Positions 9,972 to 22,384 of a DNA stretch of 64,000 bases are shown here, piece after piece (the stretch's first letter is position 1; the number at the start of each line of letters is the position of its first letter). The DNA comes from Dermanyssus gallinae (Eukaryota; Arthropoda; Arachnida; Mesostigmata; Dermanyssidae). The notes beneath the pieces are model-generated. The model saw nothing but the letters and a program-made list of their open reading frames with translations, ran no database searches and had not been told where the DNA came from. The stretch is from assembly GCA_003439945.1 (NCBI GenBank), contig QVRM01000998.1, positions 1-64,000 on the forward strand, read 5' to 3'. The position numbers were made by a program, and so were the translations under genes.

Positions 9972-11079
9972 TCTTCCTACTTGTGTATGCGTCGTGGTTT
10001 GACTAAGCCGATTTTTTTCTAATCACCCGTTGCAATGCCTGTGTGCGCATTGCCTACACAACAGCTTAGTGAGTTAGCGTTGCATAGCCACCAAAGCCGT
10101 AGAATAAACGCCCCAGTGTTTTTTCTCGCTACCGTTGCATAGTCACTAAACAACCCCTACACTGAAAGCTCTGCGTGTGCTTGTTTCGAGTGTTCTCGCT
10201 CTAATTGGGACATCTTTGTCTGCTGCGGCAGGCATTGTAGACCTGGCTTGACTGGTGGCCTGCATGTGCAACTGGTCGAGGGCCGCGCTGCCCAAGGTGC
10301 GCCTAGGTGCTCACCGTTGTTACGATGCCGGTTGACCGTGACCGACGATCATGGCGGCTCGCGCACGGCTTGAACAATGCTGACCGTAGGTTTTTCCTTT
10401 CTTTTATTATTGTCGTATTTATCTTTCGTCCCTGCACACATTGCTCAACTACGCAGAGGACTAAACGACCGGCCATGGATGGCCCTGTTCTGCCTTTTCC
10501 CTCTCATATGTACACAGATCTTATACTTAATCCTAGCTATGAAACAGGTCTTCCTTCCCCCCCTCTATCTTATAGCCAAATCGGGGCAGCTGTATACATG
10601 AACGTTGCGTTGAATGTGTGCCTCCAGGCAGGCGTATGGAGGAGCATAACTAGCTAAATAACGCTTTCAATAGATAGTCATTAAATGAGGGTATTGGCGT
10701 TGCGTTTCTCAAGGCCTTTTGGGAGTGGAACGCCCACGACTCCGACCGTAGCTTATAAGCTAAATTTGGCGTTATTTAATGACGAATCTAAAAGAAGCCG
10801 AAAAGAAACCCGAACTGTACGGGAACGCCGATTAGGTCGGCACTAGATGCCAAAGGGCTGCCGCAAATTAGGCTCTATTCTTAGAAAGCAATCGGAGACA
10901 TGTACAAGAGCACAATCGTCTGAGTTGTGTGGAGGTAGGTTTGTTAAGATTGTTAACGATAATTTGTAATTAGTAAACTAAATTTACGTGTTCAATAAAT
11001 TGCTTGCATCTGAGCGTGATTTTGTGGCTTTGATTGCCTGACTCGGCATGCCGAGATGCAAAAATGATACGGTATATTT
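9972..11079. other. Noncoding, nothing recognised
   Basis: No supported gene. A weak inverted match (aaataacgc near 10656, gcgttatttaatgac near 10769) is the only structure I see. Confidence 0.5.
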
Positions 11080-11082
11080 AAG

Positions 11083-11116
<34 letters not shown>

Positions 11117-11117
11117 C
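11080..11117. repeat. (CT)n(TA)n compound microsatellite
   Basis: About nine CT units run directly into about ten TA units. Confidence 0.95.
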
Positions 11118-11499
11118 ATTTGCCCTTCTCCTATATTCGTTCGAAGCTTGCTCTGTTTGTTGGGCTTTGTTAACGGGCTGTGGCGTTGAGATAGTCTCCC
11201 ACTTCCGTGTTGAGGGCTGCGCTCAGGACCGGACCGCGGTGTGAAAGTGTACGCGATTTTCGTTTGCCATACGCGAAAAACATGCGAACCTATACTGAAA
11301 TAAGGTTTTGTTTGGACCGATATTTCCACAGAAGTGTAGATCGGCATAGACATTCACGTATCTGAACGTGAGATACCTGAACGTCGTTCCACCAGTGTAA
11401 CTCAGCTAGCAGCAGGAACGAAGCTCAAGCCAGTTTCACTAAAGACCGCTGCTCCTACACCTGGCTACTGGATGTTATGCAAGGGTGGTAGAGCATGCA

Positions 11500-11660
11500 T
11501 TAGTGGTGGCGTGGAGACTAGGGGACTAGTGCGCTAGTCATGGTTGTCATCTACCAGCGATGCCTATCGAGAGATGATAAAACCATATACCGCTGAGAGA
11601 TAGCGACGGAGGTTAGTCGAGAATTAAAATCAACCTCCTTAAAAATGTTTTAATTCTAGC
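11500..11660 (+). repeat. SINE-A copy, internally deleted
   Basis: The tRNA-like head (ggcgtgg...actaggggactag..ctagtcatggttgtcat) and the 3' tail (gaattaaaatcaacctcctt, then ttaattctag) match the full copy at 59249-59552. The B box and most of the body are missing. Confidence 0.75.
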
Positions 11661-11664
11661 AGAT

Positions 11665-12435
11665 AAATATAGATCTCATCTTTTATTTATATAATTTCAC
11701 TAGCAGAGCATACACACGCGTAGGCAGCGTCTAGAGATCTGGACGTTCTGGTTCCAGACAACCCTAAACGTGCGCGTTGTGAAGTTCGTCTCCTCTATTT
11801 GTAAGTCATCGATGAGACTTTATGAGTGTAACAAACCGTGATTTTAAACCAAACGATATACAGCAGTAGTGGTACCAATGCTATTACATTGCTCTTGTTT
11901 GTTGTCATCTTGTATTTTGCAAGTAATGGTAATTTACTTAAGATAGTTCACAGTAGATTTATTCGGCGTGTTTCCAAACGTTGCGACATTGCCAGTGAAA
12001 CACCTACGTTTTGTGCTTCTAGTTTTTACCGTCCGATTCCGTGGGGCGAACCTAAAAATGTATTTCTTATATACGGTGTCAGTGCGTTACTTAAATTATA
12101 TGCACACCACCTCTTTCTATATCCTACGTCCTGATAAAGGTAGCAAACGAGATGGTAATTCTGATGGAAGCGCAATGCCGGGATTATAAGGCTGGGGTGG
12201 GGTAAAACACCCCCCCATGCAAATTCCAATAACTTGCGATGGGTCGCTACATTTGTGTGCGGGCAGCCGGCTGTTGTCACAGCGGAATTTGACGCCTCTA
12301 CGATTGCACAGTTCGGAGCGCGCCTTTCCATGACGGCCTGTTTTCAAACGATCGTGCAACAGGCGCTGCTTTTCACTATGAATCGTCTCGTTGCTCTACA
12401 GAGCCTCATAGTACTGTGGGCTTTTCCAACCTCGC
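11665..12435. other. Noncoding, nothing recognised
   Basis: Ordinary composition. Overlapping 70-100 codon frames on both strands lack signals. Confidence 0.5.
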
Positions 12436-12438
12436 CAG

Positions 12439-12592
12439 ACGCACATCTGATAATCCTTCCTCTAGCACAAAAACTATTTTATTTTAGTTAAATAGTTCTT
12501 GTGGTAGAGGAAGGATCATCAGATGCGGGTCTCCCGTACTTGGAAGGCAGACCCACATCTGATGATCCTTCCTCTAGCACGAGAACTATTTT
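12439..12592. repeat. Three alternating copies of a 42-bp repeat (hairpin)
   Basis: A unit containing acatctgat.atccttcctc and tagcac.a.aactatttt occurs at 12441-12480 (+), 12490-12532 (-) and 12548-12592 (+). Adjacent copies are inverted, so the region can fold as alternative hairpins. It abuts the 3' side of the mariner relic. It looks like a small foldback or MITE derivative. Confidence 0.85.
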
Positions 12593-12599
12593 CTGAACC

Positions 12600-12985
12600 T
12601 GTGCATAATCCATTTATCGGCATGTTGCACGTGTGTACCACGGTTCCAATGAGATGCCAATAAACTGATGATCCATGGCACGCATTCATCATGTGTTCGA
12701 CCTCGTGTCAGATATGTTCTACAACCTATACCAGAGCTGTTCGAATTTTGTTCGAATCCACCGTGGAACGTAGATCTGTCAATGGATGAGCTGTCGTCAC
12801 ATCTCGGCTACGAAAGCGATCAAACCACCGCATTGCGGTACGATTGCTGACAGCATTAGGCTGGTAAACAGCACAAATCTCCGGGCTACCATAAGAGTCG
12901 CACTCGGCAGCTCGTTCTTGGTGGTAGTAAATACGCACAACTTAACGTAAATTGGCGCGTTTTTTTGCGCGGGCCATTGTGTCAT
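12600..12985 (-). pseudogene. Mariner-type transposase relic (N-terminal part)
   Basis: The minus-strand frame includes ICAVYQPNAVSNRTAMRWF (12878-12822) followed by DRFRSRDV. This matches the helix-turn-helix region of mariner/SETMAR-type transposases, typically 'I..vyGe.a.se.t.rrWFarFrsGd'. The next residues (HPLTDLRSTVDSNKIRTALV) fit the 'DePRSGRPs..dd..i.al' linker. Frames are broken upstream (about 12940) and downstream (stops after 12726), and about two thirds of a normal 340-residue transposase is absent, including the DDE/D domain. It is dead. Terminal repeats were not found. Confidence 0.75.
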
Positions 12986-12989
12986 ACTA

Positions 12990-14262
12990 CTTACAGCAAA
13001 AAAACGCAGCGCTGTAGCATCGAAACACGTTCAGAAGAAACTGATTCGCTGTACTTTATCAGACGATCCTTGTTTAGAACACGCGCCAGAGTTCGCCAGG
13101 ATCCTGCTGAATCGAGTGGAGCTCATGGACAGAACAATCTGGAAGACCCACTACTACAGAGTATAACGAACGTACATAGGGACATACAGCATATAGCGAA
13201 TTTACACAACTGCCCGCTGACCTATCAAACATGTACGAGTATTTTTAACGGGCAAAGTTGATTCGTTTTTAACACTGTGGATTGTTCATGGATCTTAACG
13301 TATTACAGAATATATAACCATATACCTCTTAATGTGGTTCAAATCTATTGCCCGTGCGAATATGCTGCAAACAGCCTATTCTGCTGGCATTGTACATGTC
13401 ATGAACAACGGCTCTTTATATGCCGTTTCGTTCAAAGAAACAAGAGTCGAATTAAATGTAAGACAACACGTCTTTCAGGATTTCGCTTGCCTGTTTGCCT
13501 CCTCGTATTCCTCCCGAAAGCCTTGGGGACGATTCGCAAACGCTTACTCGTGTCCGTAATCTAATAAAGATAAAGAGAAAGAGAGAGGAGAAGAGAATAA
13601 CCTTGTGTGTATCTAGAACAGGATAAAGGGTAGACGTCAAAGGCTTGTAAATGGCACAGTCGCCCGGTGGTGTAAGCCCAGCTTTTACCTATTGTTACTT
13701 AATGAAAAAAAATACCTGTAATACTTCTTAAGATTGCTAATTTCATTTAAGGTTATGGTTGCAAACTTCCATTCAATTAATACATTACAAGTACGCTAGC
13801 GTATAGCAAGGTTGCAGCTTATTTCAGTTCTAGCCAAAGTCAGTATTCATTTAATTATTGCGTAAAAAGACTGTCGTTGTACAACGCAATATTTACTATG
13901 TTGGAACTATATAAACAAAATAGATCGGCCATCCGTGATAGCTTATTGGTAGGTTGTTTGCCCGTCAATCGGTAACGTGTGGAAAGAAGTATCAAATGCA
14001 GACAATATAATGTCGTCGAAACGCCCGATTCATCTATTTTATTTTCCGATCTCAGATCCATATATAGTATAGTTTTATGTAATTATATGTACTTGATATG
14101 TACTATTTTATTATATACAGTTGTATACAGAGCGGGAACATCTGGCACCCTTGTTCCGAAGAAAATAACCGAGGGTTAGAGGAAGTTTTAGAAGAGAGCG
14201 ATGGTTGCAAAGGCCCAGAAATTTATTTCTTACTAATTACTTATTTAACTTTAATGTCATGG

Positions 14263-14265
<3 letters not shown>
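12990..14265. other. Noncoding, nothing recognised
   Basis: No supported gene or repeat. The 95-codon frame at 13277-13564 has no supporting signals. Confidence 0.5.

Positions 14266-14301
<36 letters not shown>
14266..14301. repeat. (TA)n microsatellite
   Basis: About 18 TA units. Confidence 0.95.
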
Positions 14302-14304
<3 letters not shown>

Positions 14305-14536
14305 ACAAAGGTTAAGCGTTGGTTTATCATTGGGTGGAATAGAAACCGTCATTGATGACTGGCAGCCAGAAGAAAAGTGCAGCTAGCACCATTGCTCGCA
14401 GCTCCCTGAGAAAAGGCTCCAGTACATAAAGTCACGCAAGGGTGCAAACACATGGCATGTAGCATCACCGCGTGTGGCGTACCTAAGTTACTCGATCGAC
14501 ACGCTTGACTTCCTCGGAACCGTAGGAAAGGCCAGT

Positions 14537-14558
14537 TTATATATATATATATATATAT
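14537..14558. repeat. (TA)n microsatellite
   Basis: About 11 TA units. Confidence 0.95.
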
Positions 14559-14987
14559 GCGTTCTCCTTCGTCCTCTTTAGTTTCATCTTGGTTTCACAG
14601 AGTATGATAGCTGCAATCTCTTTCACTTGGATGAGGCGGAAATGGATACCGCAAAGTTGGTTCTATGCAAGCCAGTCGATACAACAGAAAATCCAGAATG
14701 ACCATCACTTTCGACAGAGGTTCACCTCAAACATTATGTGAGTGAAGCTTCACGATGTCCTGTGATGATGAGGCCAGCTTCTGCTGGTACAAAAAAAACC
14801 GTCGAAGGGGCGTATAATAGTGTAATCTATTCTAATAACGAAATGTAATGGTGACAAGGAAAGAGAAACCTAGCGACGTACTGCTTGTATATGCTCCGTT
14901 TAAATCGACTTATAAAGCCCAAATTTATTTTTGCAATTTCTGCTATAATTTGCTCTGGCTGCCAGCTTTAAACACGCCTGAAGCGGA

Positions 14988-14990
<3 letters not shown>

Positions 14991-15020
<30 letters not shown>
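14991..15020. repeat. (TA)n microsatellite followed by (CA)n
   Basis: About 14 TA units followed by a short acacacac run. Confidence 0.95.
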
Positions 15021-15022
<2 letters not shown>

Positions 15023-15029
15023 ACACACA

Positions 15030-17330
15030 CACTTGTATAGTTCGAGTCTTGTGTGACATGCACCGCGTTGACAACTCCGCGTTGACCAACCGACCTACTC
15101 GCTATAACAAATGCTTCTCCGCTTTGCAAGCGGCCCGGGATTTGCAACGTCTGCTACCTCAGAGCCACACAAAAACTTCCTCGTGCGAGAGGCTTACTCG
15201 TGGCAGATAACTCAAAGCCGGACAGTTTGCATTTCCTTCCTTACTACTTGAAACTGCCAAAAACGTGCGTTGCGAATTGCCTTGCGAACCATAAGCTATC
15301 CCCAAACCACCTAGTTCACGTTTTTCCTGTGTCGCTTCTTGCTCAAGCAGTGGTTTTCTTTGCAGTGTTTAGGCGTGTGGATTACATTATCGGTGTTGCC
15401 CGTATCACAGATAGTATTACATGTTTGACTCGGCGTCCTGTTAAGTCTATGCTGGTACTCCCAGATGCACCTGTGTCCTGTAGACGCACCCGTGGCCGAT
15501 ATAAGGACCTGGACACAATGTAATACGTGACCTCTCCCGGTTCTCACTCGAACCGAAAGAGCTTGACCCCCTATAAAAAGCACCTTGCGTCTTTTCTTTT
15601 CTATTGGCAAAAAATGTGACCTTTTTAGCGTTTATCTTAGTACGCATATTGTTGTCCAAGAAGAGCCTACCTCTTCCCCAATCAGCTAGGTCCATAGCAC
15701 TATCCTGCTTAAAACTATGGTCGACACAGCGCATGCAGTTTTCCGTTCAAAGAAAGGTCTAGACTTTGTGCGACAAAACCTGCTACAAGCCAGTAGCTAG
15801 TAGCCTCTTTCGCTCATTTTCGGCTTCATCTATGGTTGTCGAATTCAGTCTGTTTAGGCTTGATACAGCAAGTGTTGCGATTATTGCCGCATACTTCATG
15901 TCCTGGCTGGCGGTTGGACCTCAGTCTAGTTGGACACCCCGAAACGCATATCGATACCTTGATATTAAGTGTATATATATGAACATTTATGCATGCTTAC
16001 TTACAGATCATTTTAACGAAAAAAGAAAGAGACTAACTGACAGGTCCGACATTTTCGGCACGGATATGCAGTGATGGCGTTTACTAAAACTCGCTTGATA
16101 ACTCACAGGGTTGATTTGTGTTTCAAGACACATATAAACTTTAAGTTTAGTGGATAACTGTATTGATAGTTTCCGACGTCTATGACTATTTCATGGCTAG
16201 TAGCTGGTGGTGTGCGCGGGTGAGTGAGACAGCAAGATAATTAAATGTTAGCTAACCCGCTAACGTTGACAAGAGCGCTGATTGTGACCAAGCTCCAGAC
16301 ATCTCTTGAAAGCCTATAGAGATCTAACGAGTCATAGCATGCCTGGCAAAGGCGAGGTCATCTCTCGAACTGTTCCTTATTTTCTCCCGGCCGCCTTCTT
16401 TTTCAGGTGAGGTTCTGTCGACCTGAAAAGGGGGGAGACCTTCTCTTTGAGACCACCTCAAATCTCGCGACCCTCTGATCTATTGAAGCTTCTAAGAACT
16501 AGTTAGCGTTTACATCGGCCGCTTCGTCAGGTGATCCCTTCGAGGCTATTACTGCTCGAAAAGTCAGACTAGCCTAGGGCAGTGGTCGAGCCACTAACTA
16601 CACCGATATAAACGGATTTTTCGAAACTTTTTCATGAGGACCGCGCCCGTTGGTTTTTGATTAATTGGGCTTAGTAACTTAAACGTCATTAGATAGGCAA
16701 ACAGGCACGCCGTAAACAAACAAACACACAGACTAAATGGTCGAAGTCCTCAAGTCAAGTAACTTATCCGGTTTTGCCATCTGGGCTGATCGAACGAGAC
16801 ATACAGTCTATTGCAATCAAGCATTTGGTACAAATTGAACCTTTCGAGATATGTGCTGTACACTGTTATTTTTGCAGGATGCTTGTTGTTCAGTCTGTTG
16901 TCCTTGGAAACATAATTGGAGATGGTTTGGCGTACTACAGAATTAGAGCAAATTACAGCATGAGGCGCACTTTCGTATCGATTTACCGTCCAACTAGAAG
17001 AGCCGACAATATTCCAGATAGACTAGCTTAACTATCCGCATCAGGCAGCACTAGATAACAATAACACATTGTAATATACCGTCTTGAATTGTGACTTCAT
17101 AACATGAGCTGATAATCTACTGTGAATGCCAACCAATTGTCGGCCACGCAATAGCCTTAGTGAGCATATTTGTTCTATTGCGCCTTTGCCTGCTCGAAAA
17201 GGGCAGTTAAAGGGACACACAGTTATTGCAGCAGGCTAGATATATATGGTATTTGCAATAAAATGTAGCGAAGTGTACTTTAAAGCTTCTATGGTAAGGT
17301 ATAATCAAAAGACGTTAAAATCTTGAGCTT
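15030..17330. other. Noncoding, nothing recognised
   Basis: No supported gene. TATAAAAA at 15572 has no associated coding start. A small hairpin (tttttcaggt/acctgaaaa) lies at 16400-16430. Frames of 78-107 codons at 15200-15734 overlap on both strands and look like background. Confidence 0.5.
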
Positions 17331-17332
17331 TA

Positions 17333-17334
<2 letters not shown>

Positions 17335-17367
<33 letters not shown>
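17335..17367. repeat. (TA)n microsatellite with poly(T)
   Basis: About 16 TA units followed by nine or more T. Confidence 0.95.
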
Positions 17368-17375
<8 letters not shown>

Positions 17376-17865
17376 TATGTACACTTCCAGACCATGTATT
17401 CGCAACACTCATTACACTATCATCACCCTCGGCATGGTACCAACATTATTTCCATTAAAGATGTATTTTATGAACGTAAAGTCAACATTTTAAAACACTT
17501 CACCTGAAAGATAAAAAAGTAGGCGATATAGAATCTCGTTTTTCGCCAACGGTGCTCACTATGGGTTTATTTTTTCGCTAGCCAACTTTGGACGGCTTTC
17601 AGGCGAAGCATAAGTTTCTTCCAAACATGCGGCACGCGGCTATGCCAAATTTCTTCATCGAGCAACTCGTTCCCTTGAAATCGCACATTCGTAAGTAAGT
17701 TTCGGCTAGCCACGTCGGTATAACAAAAAATGAATAATTTTATTATGACACCTAAACAAGACCCCGCGTTTACTAAATTTACGACACCTTCAAATTTGGC
17801 CAATCTGTCTGAGGACAGCCTGAATAGTCATACATGTATATGTTTATACACGCGTATACAACTGT

Positions 17866-17867
<2 letters not shown>

Positions 17868-17904
<37 letters not shown>
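17868..17904. repeat. (TA)n microsatellite
   Basis: About 18 TA units. Confidence 0.95.
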
Positions 17905-17905
<1 letters not shown>

Positions 17906-17909
17906 CTTC

Positions 17910-20670
17910 TGCTTAACTAATTTCACTAAAATGTGCTTATTTGTCTTTTGCTGTCATTTTTAACAACGGCCATTCTTATAGTATTATCAACTACTGTCGA
18001 CATACCTATCAAAGTATACCTTAATCAACGGATGCTGAAAGCTATTTATCATTGTGTCTATTTCACTCATATTGAGTATGCATATAACATAGACATGGCG
18101 ATTGCAAGACCAGACCAGAGGTGAGAGGCACGGAAAATATCCAGGTCTCCAACTTCTCGTCGGACTTGGTCAACTTTACATCCCCATTCCGAGATAAAGC
18201 TCTCGAATGGTACTGTGCGCGTCGTCTTCAACCTCAATCGAATTATCTCAACAACCGGTACACAGCCTGACATTGGGTACACAAAGCGGCTCCTTGCCCG
18301 CATCGGCAGGAAAAGTACTCGCTTCATGTACATTGTGAAACGCCATATCAAGACCATACATTAGCATGGGAACAAGAGTATACTTCAATGTGAGCAATGG
18401 AATTTCACATTGTCGTCCGAAGAGGAGCGCAAATATTGCACCGGCATACTTACCGAACTATGTAGAATTACGCGTATTACAATTAGGCAATCTCGATTAA
18501 TTCCTGAAAATGATCCGACGTGTCTACACAGACTTTCTAAAAGGTAACAAACTAACAAACCTACACATTGTTAAGGGAGACGACAAAACGGTAAAATGAA
18601 CCGCTCAGAAACACTCGAGCTGACCGCGTCCGTGACCGCATTTGATCGGTGACATGTGGAACTTTGCACCGAGACAGAGCTTGTTGTACAATGCATGAGC
18701 AAGTTATTTAGTGAGTACATAGCACCACAATTGCAACGTAGTGAAGATATGTTTATCCTTAGTAGGGAATCTCGCCTCTCTTGTGGCACAATGGAGAATT
18801 GCAGTGGTGGCTTAGAGGGCTAGCGCACCTTTCAAAGACCAAACGTAGGACCGTGCCTGGGTAGAATTTGTTATTCTTCTTCTTCCTCGATTGTGAGCCT
18901 GGGTGAGCATTGTCGTGCTCCTGCATGTCTCTGTTGGACGAAGCCCAAACAATTCCTGTATGAGAGCCATGGGTGCCAGTGCAATGTCTAAAACCCATTG
19001 TGTTCCTTTCACAACAATGCTAAAAACGTAGTCTCCTACGATTCAACACAAAAAATGGGTTACGCCTAGAACCCCTTCCCTGGAGAAGCTTAAACAAATT
19101 ATGGATCTAGGCTCTGCCGAGGGATGTCACAGAGGGGAGCAGGAGCTTAGAGGTTTCAGCCGGTTGTTAAACGTCTCAACTGTCATGGGGAGAGGTTACC
19201 GAAGTTTTATAACCTCGTCTCTTTGTACTACGTCGTGTAATCGCTGTAGAATAGTAAGAGGTTCTAGAGGAACAACATACTGGAGTACGATGTCTTCAAA
19301 GAATGACTGGAGTTCACCCGGACAACAACTCTCAGTAGTTGTCTTATGACAGAGTTATGTTGTTATAGTGCAGTACTATCATGTACAGCTGATTAGTATA
19401 TGATGCCACAAGCGTTGCGTTGGTCTGCGACTGACGATCCCTCTACAATTTCTGGATTTAATAAATGCGAACTGCCTAGTAGATCAGTTTCGTTTGCGCC
19501 TTTATTCATTTTAATCTTTTTTATCGGCTTTTTTGTTTGCAAATCAGAAAGGTGGCTTGAAAAACGGCTTACTTGTAATGTAATGGTATGCTTATTATGC
19601 ACGCGATGCAATAGGTGTATTGCGTAACCGCCAAGCTAACTAACTTCCCACCGAAAAGTTTTGCCAATCACGCGTGTCTCTCTACTAAGTCCCTCTAGCT
19701 TTAAAACATCTGCTTTTATATCGCGAGCAGTCGACCAACGCGTGCCTTCTATTGAGTTACTCGTCGTTGGAGTTTTTTTTCTTAGGCCTTTACCTATGCT
19801 TGTGTAGTATAGGGTCAGCAAAGACGGTTACCAGGCTACAGGCGTGTAGGTCTGGACAGCTAGGTTATATAGAGCATAGTCAGTCTAGGCCAAAACCTTA
19901 TGAGCTGCTACGGGTTACGTTGCGCTAGAATTCAGCTGCGCTTCAAGCCATCTGTCTTTGTCATTGAATGGCTTTCACGCTAGGCGCGTCGTATGTGGCG
20001 TCCTAACGGTGCCGGTTGTCAGCGCAAATTGAGAACACAGACTATTGCTTAAAAGATCAGTAATCATGTGGTTGCGCATACACATATGGAATACATATGT
20101 GAATGTGCAGCACATATAGGTGGATCACATTGCCCATTTTTAATCATTAATATATGTATTCCTCTCTAGTGTACGAATGGGCGGATGCGCCTCTCCTCTA
20201 GTGTGTGCCATTTTCGTCTTGAATATATTATATTAATATAAAAAAAAATATTAACAATTATGGCCCGGTCATCGACGCCTCAAATAAAAATGTTTTGAAG
20301 TAGTGAAACCACACTGCTTAAACCTAACGCGCAGGTGATCGCTGCTGAGCAGTAATTTATTCTGCATTGCCTCAGCATTACTGCTGGAGGAGCGATGCTG
20401 CTGGAAGAGTATGTTGCGACCTATATCCTCGGTATCCCGGCTACATTAGGCCCACAGGGCACCACGCCTTTGTGCGCCGCAGAAGTGACCAAGAGCATCT
20501 GCTACACACGTCCATTAACGACGAACGGGTCGCAATACAACAATCGATGCACGTCCCAGCGTGCAGGAAACTGCTTTCTGTTTAGCGAGATGATTATCCG
20601 TCTATACGGCATGTCCTTCGCGCCAAGGGTGGAAGAACATCCTCTAGCCACAGTTTCCTGTACACACGCC
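17910..20670. other. Noncoding, nothing recognised
   Basis: No supported gene. A 95-codon frame at 20395-20682 and an open patch at 18121-18270 were examined and not accepted. An AT-rich stretch lies at 20140-20260. Confidence 0.5.
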
Positions 20671-20675
20671 TTGTT

Positions 20676-20752
20676 TATGTAGCCACATGCAGCTAAGAAG
20701 GACGATATGCCGCGTATAGGACCGAGGAACGCAAGTTGGCGATTTACAGGAC
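20676..20752 (+). repeat. Direct repeat I, copy 1
   Basis: Aligns with 21246-21325, sharing tatgtagcca.atgcagctaa at the start and ggc.gtttacagga.t at the end. SINE-B lies immediately downstream of this copy. Confidence 0.6.
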
Positions 20753-20760
20753 TAAACTAT

Positions 20761-20931
20761 TTTTTGGGCTGACCCTCAGCCAACATTTAACGTCCACAGG
20801 TCTGCTTTCGCACTGCTTCGTAAGACAGACCCCACAAATACAAATGCACAGCGATGGGGCTCGAATCCGTGCAACCTACGTGTCTCTTCCGGTTACGAGG
20901 CGCAGGCGAATGCATAATGCCACCGGGCTCG
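20761..20931 (-). repeat. SINE-B copy
   Basis: Reads on the minus strand as gagcccggtggc..., a tRNA-like head with A-box and B-box-like motifs (ggattcgagcccc), then the conserved tail ending in ggctgagggtcagccc. It is diverged (gcattatgcattcgcc in place of gtggtgcattcgcc). No clear target duplication. Confidence 0.8.
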
Positions 20932-21245
20932 ACTTTACACACCTAAAGCAAAAACGCTCTGTTGAACACGTCAAGACGCAAAGCTACAAAAACAAAAAGA
21001 TAAAGAAACATCTTATTGTGGGTGTAAGTTCTACATAAATTCCGCGAAAGACACACGGGCCTTTGACTCACTTTAATCATCTTGCTAGTCTGCGCTAAAA
21101 GCTTTGTCAGCCTGTATGTACTGCATTTCTCTCGGCGTTGTTGCCACTGCTGCATGCCACTACGTCTGTTAATACTAACTATATGATACATATACACTCT
21201 TTTCAATCTGAACAGCGTTTTGCTAAGACGTTTTCAATATGTCAT

Positions 21246-21325
21246 TATGTAGCCATATGCAGCTAAGGAGCAGAATAGTCCGCATACAGGGCTAGACACT
21301 CGAATCGGCGGTTTACAGGATTTGG
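21246..21325 (+). repeat. Direct repeat I, copy 2
   Basis: Second copy of the 20676-20752 unit, about 570 bp downstream in the same orientation. Confidence 0.6.
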
Positions 21326-21329
21326 CAGA

Positions 21330-21820
21330 CAGAAGATAAAAGGCACAGCCAGTCGCTACTGAAACGACCGGAGAACTGCGCTGAGGACACCAAAGGCTTT
21401 CTCGAAAAGCTGGGCAACAAAGTCACGTCGATAAGCGCAGACAAACGAGGTATACTAAGCTCCTCCTACAAAACATCTCGCTGCAAGTGCAACGAAAAGG
21501 TAACTGCCGTAGATCCGATTCTACTCTCAAACCTCTGATGGAAGGAGCTAGTATCTGGGCACGCTAGACGGCGGTACCCCATATATCCCGCCACACCCCC
21601 GCGCACTCCGAGAGTACTTTGAGTGTACCCGATTGTATTGTCTGCGGCACTGCGTTCTTCCTGGCCTCTTCTGGCGCAATCTAGTTCTCTGCAGGCGTGA
21701 CGTTTTAGCAGCGTTCCAGGGTCCCGCAAAAAAAAACACAAAAAACAAACATACAAAAAGAACAGAAAGACCATCGTTTGAGTGTTGTTTTGGCATTTCG
21801 CCACGGCTTGTTGAAACTTT
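21330..21820. other. Noncoding, nothing recognised
   Basis: No supported gene. An A-rich tract (21729-21765) is present. Confidence 0.5.
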
Positions 21821-21839
21821 AGTTAGAGGTGGGTTGCGT

Positions 21840-22363
21840 GTCGATTCCGGTGGCACGGTGGGTGCATTCGCGTGCGCCTCGCGACCGGAGAAGCCACATA
21901 GGTGCACGGCTTCGATTCCCACCGTTGCACCACATTTGTATTTATATATATTTTAATACGGGGGGACCGTTCTGCACGAGGACCCCCGGGCCGGACGGTG
22001 AAGGCCGCAGGAGACCCTGTGGTACCGTCCGGGACGCCTGCTGCCTTGGCTTAATAGGCAAAATGAAGAGCGAGTAAGCAGACCACCGGTCGAGAGGACC
22101 TTCTGGCATCGTTTTTGCGGTGTAACCCTGCCCTGGAGTGGTCGAGCACCCTGTAATGGGGGGTATTGTATATTCTGGGGTGTAACGCGGAATCGCGAGG
22201 TGAATGAATCTAATCGGTACGGTGGAGTAGTGTGGCACCCCCACAGATACCCTCGATAGGGGGGAAGGGTGGGGGGTCTGTCGGCCTGTCTATTCTTACG
22301 AAACAATGCAAAAGCAAAACCGTGGACGTTAAGTGTTTTCCGAGGATCAACCCGAAAAAGGTT
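21840..22363 (+). repeat. Long SINE-B variant with 17-bp target duplication
   Basis: The head (ccggtggcacggtgggtgca, then gcacggcttcgattcccacc) and the tail (gtcggcctgt..., gaaacaatgcaaaagcaaaa, ccgtggacgt) match SINE-B. About 270 bp of G+C-rich sequence lies between them (about 21960-22230) and is absent from the 170-190 bp copies. The whole unit is flanked by ttagaggtgggttgcgt at 21823-21839 and again at 22364-22380. It therefore inserted as one piece or was later interrupted internally. The direct repeat supports target-primed insertion. Confidence 0.8.
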
Positions 22364-22384
22364 TTAGAGGTGGGTTGCGTAGTT

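Noticed and set aside
18121..18270. Open patch with FRDKALEWYCARRL, faintly like an LTR retrotransposon gag
   Set aside because: Too short, closed by a stop, and without neighbouring gag, protease or LTR features.
20395..20682. 95-codon Cys-containing frame
   Set aside because: No promoter, splice or poly(A) support. It overlaps the start of direct repeat I.
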